From Chromera velia (taxonomy: Eukaryota > Sar > Chromeraceae): a stretch of 44,142 nt of DNA. This document shows positions 22,321-30,024 of this stretch, piece after piece; positions within the stretch are counted from its first letter, which is position 1, and each line of letters opens with the position of its first letter. A model generated the notes under the pieces. That model was not told where the DNA came from, made no database searches, and worked only from the letters and a program-made list of their open reading frames with translations. The stretch spans positions 1 to 44,142 of the forward strand of contig JAHBMJ010000605.1 in NCBI GenBank assembly GCA_018398765.1, read 5' to 3'. Made by a program: the position numbers and the translations under genes.

Positions 22321-22327
22321 AAAGCGT
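22321..22327 (-). other. Candidate +1 frameshift site ACG-CTT-T (copy 1)
   Basis: The endonuclease frame is conserved through RERWVSTL (ending CTT). The RT frame is conserved from the base after the following T. Copy 3 switches at the aligned position (ACC-CTT-T). CTT followed by T allows the Leu tRNA to re-pair on TTT after a +1 slip, as at known CTT-type +1 sites such as in yeast Ty elements. Confidence 0.5.
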
Positions 22328-24261
22328 TGAAACCCACCGCTCCCGAAGGTCGACAATCATTGCAGGAGACAAGACCCCTTTCATCGACCTGCCTCTTGTA
22401 TTCTCCCTCCCCCTCCCCCTTCCCATTGTCCTCCCTAGACCAACCCCCTCCCGAGTGCCACCATCAGAAGTGAGAACAAAACGGAGGAAAGACTCAATAC
22501 CCTTCGAAACAACATTCCATGCACCAGTGTTAGGCCATAATTTGGCCTTGGAAGAAAAGTGAGGAGGAAGAGAGAAGAAAGATCTAAGAGAGGAAGACGC
22601 AGACAGTAGATAACACACATGACCATCAAGCAAAGGAAGATCAAATAATTCCGCAATCTCTCTACAACGACACGATGATCCACAAGAAGAACATTCACCC
22701 CCTCCTCCTTCCCCACAAATCCCATATGTATTGTCTAAAATCTGTTGAAGATCAGTCAGCTTAGTGGGGAGAAGGCAAAGCCTCACGTTTGATAATGGAG
22801 ACACAGTTTTCCTTATCTCCTCAAACATGGCAAAATAAAAAGATCGGAAAAAAGACAAGTCAGCGAGGGGCACCCGAATCGTAATCAGCTCCCCTCTGAG
22901 CAAAGTCGCTGCTGACCAGCCATTCAACTTGCACATTCGTCTCACATTCAAGTCAAAAGTTGCCTTCCCTCCCCCAAGAATCCCGCCCCTGGGCACCATG
23001 CACATACATGCACTCAAATCATTCTTTGTCGCATCAAATGAACGAAGAGGCGAATCGGGAAGGACCTTCTTGAACAATGCAGTCAGCAATCGTGCACGAA
23101 AAAGAGAAAATTTAATCACGTCCCCTTCCCCTCTCTTCGCCCCTACACCCTCTTCGCCAGTGACCCTGTAGAGGAAAAGGGAGCGAGATTGGAAAATGCC
23201 CCCTCTATCAACTCTTCCCGCCAACTTCGACATGTGAACAGAAGATTCAAGTCTCTTTCTCAGACTTGAGACCCTGTCACTACACCTGTACGCAATTGAG
23301 CGAACATCCCTTTTATTAGGGTCCCTCAGATTACGCACCAGGTCATTCTTGAATCTCCTCAACACACCAACTGTATTCCATGTAGGTTTGTATGCACGAC
23401 TACATAAGTATTCCATCATGCGCAAATTTATCGGACCACCCTCAATCTTTGCAATAGGAAGGATAACAAAGAGGCCGTATCTGGAAGCATCAGCAGACAG
23501 AACAGAATAGAAGCGATGTGCATACCCATGACCCGTCTTATTACATTTCTTCCCAACGTGACATGGTTTTAATGCACTCGTGAGGTGCTGAAAGAACCGA
23601 TTGAGCGCCCTACCAACGGTACTTCTAATATAAAAGCCTCTCTTCCATCGTGACCAAATCAAATATATTACTCCCTTGTCCCACCATGATGCATCCTCTC
23701 CCACCCCAGTACAAGCATCCTTGACCTCTCTCAAAAAGGAAGAGTATTTCGTATCAGACAGACCCAACCATGTAGAAGCAGCCAGCGAATGGGAATATAC
23801 AAGTCTCTTCAAACATTTCTGACCAAACCCTCTCTTAAAGACAGTCCGAAGCTTGCAAGAAGGATTCATCACATCCTAGGGGACGCAGGCATAACATGGA
23901 GAGTGTATGAAGGTGGCTGTGTTGTCTGAATGACAAGAACCGTCGTCAACGGGCAATCGCATCTGTGAATCTCTGATGCGCAAACAGGACAGGCTTGAAC
24001 TGCGTGCACATGGAGGGATGCAACAAACATCCGCACCCCAGCCAATCTGAGGGAAAGACGATCAAGGTCAGACTCCACTTTCTCTCTGACACTTTCCCTA
24101 CCAAAACCCCTTCCATTCCCTGTATCCTTCTCAATCACTCCAACCAGTTCCCTCACTTTCTCATGCAATTCATCAGACAAAGACAACAAAAAAGAAGAAT
24201 CAAAATTAATTTGAACATTCAACTGACCACTGTTCCTCCCGATATGCTCTTGAATCCCTAG
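22321..24261 (-). pseudogene. ORF2 of copy 1: GIY-YIG endonuclease, Cys motif and RGG-like linker
   Basis: About 645 codons. The frame starts directly after the ORF1 stop TGA, with no ATG until GVRMFVASL about 70 codons in, which is already inside the region conserved with copy 3. An N-terminal domain of unknown function (about 150 residues, with CPVC) is followed by GIY-YIG: GVIYLIW at 23674-23654, FYIRST at 23635-23618, RFFQH, then RMMEYLCSRAYKPTWNT with the conserved Glu and terminal Asn. The YIG Gly is Arg here (it is YLG in copy 3). Later come a Cys cluster (SSCGSSCRC), a DGHV motif and an Arg/Gly-rich linker ending at RERWVSTL. One base is missing near 23870 relative to copy 3, breaking the frame. 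Known GIY-YIG domains of Penelope elements nick target DNA for priming. Confidence 0.75.
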
Positions 24262-24264
24262 TCA
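24257..24264 (-). other. Candidate stop-codon readthrough site TGA-CTA-GG (copy 1)
   Basis: The ORF1 stop reads TGA CTA GG on the minus strand. The downstream ORF2 is in the same frame. The identical eight bases occur at the same place in copy 3 (43446-43453). TGA CTA G is an established high-readthrough context in mammalian genes and is related to alphavirus readthrough sites. Confidence 0.55.
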
Positions 24265-25920
24265 CTCAAGTCCCACCTGGCGACCTCCCATTCCCTTCCC
24301 CCCCCCTCCCTCCTTCTCCTGTTGTAGACAGAGAGCCTCAACCCTCTTCTTCTGTATGATGAAAGCATAAACGAGTTCCAGAAGGTCACAGCCCTCCAGA
24401 TCCCCGTCCACTGCACTGTCCCTCAGTGCTGAGATCATCTCTCTCCTCACCTAGCCCCTCCGTGTTTCACTGCACATGACAGACACCATCAGTCTGGCAT
24501 CATCCATACATTTTTGCCAGAGTTTCCCCCCCAGACCTCCATTCTTCGGTTGTCGATACACCGGAAGGTCGACCAGTGTCTCATATGCGATCCTCCCACC
24601 TACCATCGGCACATTTGGGGGGAAGATTTGCATTTCATTCATTGTGGGCCTGTCCCTCCCGGCAGACGACGGTCTGAAGGGCGTCACAGCTCTCTTTCAC
24701 ATTTGCTGACCCTCCCCCTCTCTCTCCCCCATAGATCTTGGAGTCACAAACCCCGAGTCTGTGTTTCCTTGCTTCCCCTCCGAGGAATGCGTTACCTGCC
24801 TCACTCGCTTAGGTGACCCTGCCCCTGTCTGCCTACTAAAGCTATCCTGCATCCCTCCCCCCCCCCACCCCGTTCACCCCTGTATTACCGTTCACTCTCG
24901 GCCTTCCGTTAGGCACCATCAGACTAATTCCCCCATCCCCCTTCTTCCCATCATTCATCCCTCTATTCACCATTCCACTCCCCCCAGTCTGGCGTACATC
25001 CACCCCTGTGTTCGAAATCCCCTTCTCTGTCACCCCAGCGCCATCTACATCTACATCCTTAACTGTGATCCCCCCTGATTGGATGTCACAGGTCGGGTAC
25101 ATAGAGTGTTTCCCACCCATTGGCCCACTCCCCCCTCCTCTCCGAGTTTTCTTCATCTCTCCCTGAAGACGAACAACCCGCCCATGAATTTCCATGACTC
25201 CATGCTCTTTCACCATCTCCGCCACTGAGCACAACATCTCACTCGCCACATCTACCTGTGCCCCCGCTCTGGCAGCTATATGTTCAGTGGCCAGGTGTGC
25301 ATCAATGTATGCAGCCCCCTCGCTTCTCACTTTGTTCGTCAGCCTTCAGTTATATTCTCTGTATTCCATTCCCTTCTGCATCATCATATACTCCCTTCTG
25401 GATTTTGTGAACACCCCGTCGAGCGGCATCTGAAGCATTAGCATCAATACCCCCTCTACCATCTCATCACACGCTTCCTTCACCTCCATCATTCCAATAT
25501 GTGCCTTTTCGTTTATCTCTCCCCCTTTCTTCATTTTCCTCGACGGCACGATCAGTCTATCGTATGCCTGTTTATTTATTACCTCCACCTTTATAGAGGA
25601 CTCGAGGGCATCTTTGTTCATGGCTTTCAAATTCGCAGCGTCTGCCACCCTCATCTTCACCAGGACCCATTCTGTCATTCCCGTCTTCTCTGTGTCGAAC
25701 GTATGGACGATGACTTCGTCCGCCTTCAGCTCATGACCCGGCAAATATGGTTTCATAACCATTCTATCAGGGAACCTCTTCCTTAGCTCAATCATTCTCC
25801 CCGTATCTGGAAGCGCCTCTTCCACTTCCATCTGACCAAGCCGTTCTTTCACTGACTTGTACATCTCTGAGTCCCTCAAGTGCCTACGAATCAGTTTACA
25901 GGGACAGCAAAGAGACTGGT
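24262..25920 (-). pseudogene. ORF1 of copy 1, unknown function
   Basis: I do not recognise this protein. Pieces in transcript order: 25920-25346 (starts near a CCPCKLIRRH stretch, possibly zinc-binding; first ATG at SEMYKSV), an in-frame TGA, then 25330-24842 (helical AHLATEHIAARAG region, then Gly-rich), a frame change at a G run near 24860, and finally 24687-24262 with an in-frame TAG at 24451. The last part matches copy 3 well: PSSAGR, VPMVGGRI, LVDLPVYRQPKNGGLGG and LRDSAVDGDL all have counterparts. Its position before the endonuclease suggests an RNA-binding or chaperone role like other ORF1 proteins, but that is inference. The stop at 24262-24264 is conserved with copy 3; the other stops are not and look like decay. 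Confidence 0.55.
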
Positions 25921-26372
25921 CTCAGGACTTCAGTGCATGCACGTGACGGTCTATAGAATTCCAAGGTTCAAGGCAAGGAGCCAACCCGGAAAAAGAATCT
26001 ATAAAGAAGATTCTAGGAAATTGAAAGTCTCTTCTAACAGCTGAGATCCTATGTTGTCTGTGCACAAATATGTCGGTAGGAGCACACGGTCAATCTACCA
26101 TAATCCAGTACAATCCAACAGGCTGCTGTCTGATTCAATTGGAATTTATCGAATACATGCTAATTACACGACATACAAAAAATGTATGCATGCGAAAAAC
26201 CATCGGAGACTGACGCTTCGCATACACACCGAGCTAAACATTAATAGCTCGGAATCAGCATGCCAATTAATCGCAGTATTACATCAATCCTTGCAAGTTG
26301 ATGGATAGACCGTAGGCATGATTAGAGAACACACGTAGTGTCCCGCGCGCGACGCCCCTCCGTATCCATACC

Positions 26373-26392
26373 GCTGTCTTTTGTCTATCGCT
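26373..26392. other. Conserved 20-nt 3' UTR block, copy 2
   Basis: Identical over 20 nt ('gctgtcttttgtctatcgct') to 39759-39778 in the divergent copy 3, at a matching distance past the RT stop. Confidence 0.55.
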
Positions 26393-26466
26393 GACGGTTC
26401 TCAGGTGCACTTGCGGAAGTAAACGACAACAAAAGGCCGTAACGTTAAAAATCAGTCATATGTAGA

Positions 26467-27625
26467 TTATTTTAGAACAAAACAAAGAAAGGACAAACGC
26501 GCCTTCCAAAGAGAACGAAGACCATCATCACCAGTCTGACGGACTGCAGACATGAATAAATCAAGCAAAAATGAAACAGGCCATCTCAAAATATACAACT
26601 CCAAAAACAGAAAAGTAAGTTTGTCAACCAGAACAACCGCAAATGCATTACAAGAAAGAAGTGTCCGGATAAGATGAGAGGATATTAGGCCCTTCTTGGC
26701 CGAAACAGAAGGAACACAGGAGAAAGCATGCATCAGACGCACTCTACGAAGTGAAGGTAGGTTAGGAAAAGACGACCATCCTCCAGAAATGGGCAACAGA
26801 GAAAAAGCAACCAAATCACGAAAGAAATTAAAAAGAACATCACGGTTAGGATTAATAGCAGCAAAAAGCAAAATCGAAGGAGATTCCGGCAAAGAGAAAA
26901 GATATAGACCAAGCACCGTAGATCCCTTCTAACGCTCTAAAATGCATGTAGGACTGTAGAAGTCTTCCTCAAGTAACTTTTCCATCATGGGGTCATCCGG
27001 CATGTCACTCATACCACAGTCAGACCTAAAAACAATTGTTCTATCGTCCATGTATCTCCTTGCCATCCATTTCTCCCCCTCCCATGAAGGCTTCGATCTC
27101 ATCAATGCAACAGAGTACTCTTTCCACGCAGCAAAAAATCGGGCCCCACCAGGAGAGTATGGACTCCCTTGAGGAAAACCTTCATGCTGTTTGACCATCT
27201 TCCGTTGAACCCGAATTACATTCAAAACAAAATTAAGATTCATTATACGAGCCAGCATATCAAGAGGGCAAGAAAGTGTATTCGTATAATTGCAGTGGGA
27301 GGATAAAAAAGTAACAGGTTTTAAGTAACGTCTCCGAGAATACCACTTCTCACCCTCTCCCGGACCCGCCTCCTTAATATAAAAAGACTTATGGATGGGC
27401 AACATAACAAAGCGATATCTAGAGGAAGAATGAATGAAATAAACAAAGTCATTCAAACAAGAAAGGAAATCAGCTCTGGGTAGACAGGGAAAAAATGCTT
27501 TGATGTCGTCCACCAGTAGACCAAGTCCACCCCAAGGCCAATACGAATTAGAAGAAACATACGAGCCACGATCTGCAAGTCTCCCAAACCCTGAATTAAA
27601 GATCCCAACCTTATCCTGAAAAGCA
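26467..27625 (-). pseudogene. RT palm/thumb fragment in copy 2
   Basis: It starts inside the fingers and contains the intact Trp-Pro-Trp site that copy 1 has lost, then DDIKAFFPCLPR, EGFPQGSPYSPGG (the standard PQG form of motif B), RRYMDD and CILER. It shares with copy 1 the in-frame TAG after CILER (26929-26931), followed in frame by the thumb to 26467. Apart from the 5' truncation and this TAG it looks undamaged. The shared TAG is absent from copy 3, so it arose before copies 1 and 2 split. Confidence 0.8.
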
Positions 27626-27656
27626 AAGCTCTCTCTCGGTCAGAAGCTTCTCCGCC

Positions 27657-28097
27657 ATGTCTGCTCCCTCTCATTACTCTAGCGTTCCTCTTTTTAGTCT
27701 GTACTATGAAGATGGAACATATAAGGAATAACAAGTCTTTCGCGAGGTTCTTGAATCAGTCCTTGCAGTATATTTGAACCGTAACTCTCGTCTCCATTCG
27801 ATCATTCTTGTCGCCGGTCAGAGAAAGGATAGACGTCCTAACACCCACTATATGCAGATTGTAAGGATAGCTTTGGACACTGCTATGGCTGCCCGTGCTC
27901 AGAATATTGATCCCATCCGCAAGAAAGACGTCATTGACTCTATCGAAAAGAAGGTTCTTGAGGACGCTCTGCGTCTTTGTCTGGATCTTCTCGCTGCGGT
28001 TCATGTCATCGAACAACAGGAGAAAGAATCGATTAAGGATTTCCGCGAGCGTTTCTACAAGCTCATTGGCAGTTACAATGCACTGGAAAGATCTTAG
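27657..28097 (+). pseudogene. Gag-like ORF with an in-frame stop
   Basis: From ATG 27657 (MSAPSHYSSVPLFSLYYEDG) the frame runs 24 codons to a TAA at 27729-27731, then continues in the same frame to TAG at 28095-28097, about 146 codons in total. The C-terminal half is helical and charged; its ESIKDFRERFYKLIGSYNAL segment resembles the end of retrotransposon gag domains of copia/gypsy type. No protease, RT or zinc knuckle follows; downstream is AT-rich non-coding DNA. The copy 2 retroelement ends about 30 bp before the ATG, so the insertion may have separated the ORF from its 5' region. The family call is tentative. Confidence 0.4.
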
Positions 28098-28100
28098 GAG

Positions 28101-28928
28101 ATGATGACAATTATGGCCCCCTGCCAGTGCAACTTCTTAACTTAAATTTTATTAAAAATTTATAAGTTTTAAATTAAAGGCAGAAATGTGTGAAGATAGT
28201 CAAATTGGCAAAATATTTTATGTTTAAAAAGGCTTTCATTAATTTTTATGATAACTATTAACTATTATCTATATTGCTTGATTGAAACCTTAGGTTTTGT
28301 TCTGCATACCGCATATCGGTATAAAAACGTAAAAACTGTTTCTAAAAGGCTCCCGCCTGACTTGTGCATGATAAGCATAGATAATCACGCTTTAGAGCTG
28401 CCTAATCATCTCCTTTAGAAGAAGTTTTAACCTTTAAGACTCGATTGGTTTCACAGTATCACAGAGACTGATAGACGGATTCTACTATTTTGCTCCCTCT
28501 ACCCTTTAAGATTTTCCTTCTTTTTTAGTTTCCCTTTTTTTCTTCCTGCCTGAAGTTTAAGTTATAAAAAAAAGTTTTTGTACGGACCTAGGGGGACCTT
28601 AGCGGCGGGCGCAGAATCCGCTGCACATATATAAAACTTCTATATGCATGCATCTATGGTTCAGTTAGACTAAAAATAGTTAACTATTTTAACTATTACT
28701 ACCTCACCATATTTCCTAGTTAGAATAGTAACTACTTACTATTTTCACTATTTTTACAGGCGAACTGAAATACTATTTTCAAAATGAACCAGCTATTGAA
28801 ATAGTTGAAAATAGTAAACTATTTTAACTATTTTTATGTTCATATGTCTGTCTTGAAAAACTGTTACAAATGATTTTGAGTCCCCCATAGGATCGAGTGA
28901 GGGCACTGAGGCGGCTGGAACTCAGGCT
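28101..28928. other. AT-rich region with repeated ACTATTTT-type words, no gene
   Basis: 28660-28850 contains many copies of 'aactatttt'/'aaaatagt' on both strands, so the segment could fold back on itself. I find no clear terminal repeats and no coding potential. Confidence 0.5.
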
Positions 28929-29190
28929 CTAGTCATCGTCAGAATCAGCCTTCTTTGCATCGCCGGACTCGGAGTCTGGCTCGTCCTCGTCTAAGCCGAA
29001 AGGATTAGGATTCGACGGCTTTTCCCCGATCGCGGCTCGCCACTTTTGCCTCTTCCTCCCCTTCTTCTTCTGCGTCTTCCTGCTCGAACACACCGATTCT
29101 GGCAAAGCAGTCTTTAGTGTATTCGGCAGGGAATCGGAAGGGAAACACCAGCCTAGCATGGATTTTCCCCTCCTCCCTAAGCTTCTACTC
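28929..29190 (-). CDS. Possible C-terminal coding fragment, function unknown
   Basis: Two overlapping minus-strand frames look partly coding. One (from ATG 29159) ends in a plausible acidic tail, FGLDEDEPDSESGD, before its stop at 28929. The other, open from about 29190, begins KIHARLVFPFRFPAEYTKD and turns acidic before stopping. A single frameshift near the Glu/Lys-rich middle would join the better halves. There is no recognisable domain and no confident splice structure; it may be a gene relic. Confidence 0.25.
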
Positions 29191-29274
29191 GGGACTCCGC
29201 ATTCAGTCGCTCTGATGAACTCCTTTTCTGAAACTCCGGTCTCCCCCCAAACATATACTCCACCAGATCCATCA

Positions 29275-29620
29275 GAGTCTGCTTTCTGTCAGCACGAGGG
29301 CCCGTCTTATAAAAGAAAATATTTGCCTTGCTGTTGTGTGGATGGGAAGAAAGGAAAAGAAAGAGAGACATCGAGTTGGGGGAGGATACACTCACTGCTT
29401 GTGCTGTGGAACTGATGATGAGTCTGCTTTTGGTCAGCAAGAGGGCCCGTCTCACAAAAGAAAATGTTTGCCTTGCTGTTGTTTGGATGGGAAGAGAAGA
29501 AATTTAAAGAAAGAGAGACGTCGAGTTAGGGGAGGATACACTCACTGCATGTGCTGTGGAACTGATGATGAGTCTGCTTTCGGTCAGCACGAGGGCCCAT
29601 CTCACAAAGGAAAATGTTTG
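29275..29620. repeat. Tandem repeat of about 145-150 bp, 2.3 copies
   Basis: Landmark 'gagtctgctt' recurs at 29275, 29420 and 29570, each followed by 'gtcagca.gagggcc'. The units include a near-identical stretch ending 'ggatacactcactgc'. Copies differ by several substitutions and short indels. Confidence 0.9.
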
Positions 29621-29653
29621 TATGCACGGCGCGTTAGGCGTAACGCCGGATAA
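29336..29653 (+). CDS. Cys-rich repeat ORF, possible zinc-binding fragment
   Basis: One plus-strand frame reads through the tandem repeat: YTHCLCCGTDDESAFGQ, then HKRKCLPCCC, then a basic linker, then YTHCMCCGTDDESAFGQ and HKGKC. The regular CxCC...CxxCCC spacing could bind zinc, as in the C-terminal Cys-rich modules of some transposases. The first unit is in another frame owing to its 145-bp length, so this is probably a decayed coding repeat. No start codon or upstream domain is seen, and function is unknown. Confidence 0.3.
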   Translation: MWMGRKEKKERHRVGGGYTHCLCCGTDDESAFGQQEGPSHKRKCLPCCCLDGKRRNLKKERRRVRGGYTHCMCCGTDDESAFGQHEGPSHKGKCLYARRVRRNAG

Positions 29654-30024
29654 CCCTGAAGCCCACATATCAAACAAGTACAGTTATACAAACAAAAAAA
29701 AAGTAAGCAATCAGCAAGCAACTGTTTCAAGCAAAAAAACCTAAGACTTTAAATTTAGCCTGTCTAACCCGCACCCTGACTGCAGTCAACACAACAAGGT
29801 ACTCTTTGCCAGCTTACCCCCCACTCTCTGCACAAGCGGGAGCACGCCTGGCACTCCGCCTTCTCACCCGTAACGCTTGGGCAAATGAATGCTTCTGCCT
29901 GTTCCAGATTCAAACACAGAGGCTATGGTCGGACCCAAGAGTCCCAACGAGACCCGGGGCGGCGGGGAGAAATCATCACTCGCAGACTCTGCAATTTGCA
30001 TGCACCACCGATGATTGCAGCGAT
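29654..30024. other. Short intergenic stretch
   Basis: 3' flank of the LRR gene on the minus strand. No feature recognised. Confidence 0.5.

Larger units (their letters stand above)
20191..26001 (-). mobile_element. Near full-length Penelope-like retroelement with N-terminal GIY-YIG (copy 1)
   Basis: On the minus strand the element runs 5' (about 26001) to 3' (20191): ORF1, ORF2 (GIY-YIG endonuclease), RT, then about 460 bp of 3' UTR. The 3' boundary is where similarity with copy 2 stops ('taaag.agattctagg', 20191 and 26002). The 5' end abuts the 3' end of copy 2, giving a head-to-tail tandem in which the upstream copy is 5'-truncated. This arrangement (pseudo-LTR) is characteristic of Penelope-like elements. 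Endonuclease before RT is the permuted order of the Naiad/Chlamys clade. Copy 1 is inactive: it has a 1-nt deletion near 23870, in-frame stops in ORF1, a TAG-CCT-TAG pair near 21720, a TAG at 21118 and an Arg in place of the Gly of YIG. No target-site duplication was identified. Confidence 0.8.
26002..27625 (-). mobile_element. 5'-truncated copy 2 of the same retroelement (pseudo-LTR-like)
   Basis: Similar to copy 1 from the 3' end (26002) to a sharp break at about 27625, after 'tatcctgaaaagcaaag'. It therefore lacks ORF1, the endonuclease and the RT fingers. It sits immediately 5' of copy 1 in the same orientation. Differences from copy 1 are almost all transitions. The truncation point is followed within about 30 bp by the ATG of a gag-like ORF on the other strand. 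Confidence 0.85.

Noticed and set aside
29177-29455. 92-residue minus-strand ORF next to the Cys-rich repeat
   Set aside because: Mostly antisense of the tandem repeat; only a short part near KQTLMDLVEYMFGG looks coding, and it could not be joined to a neighbour.
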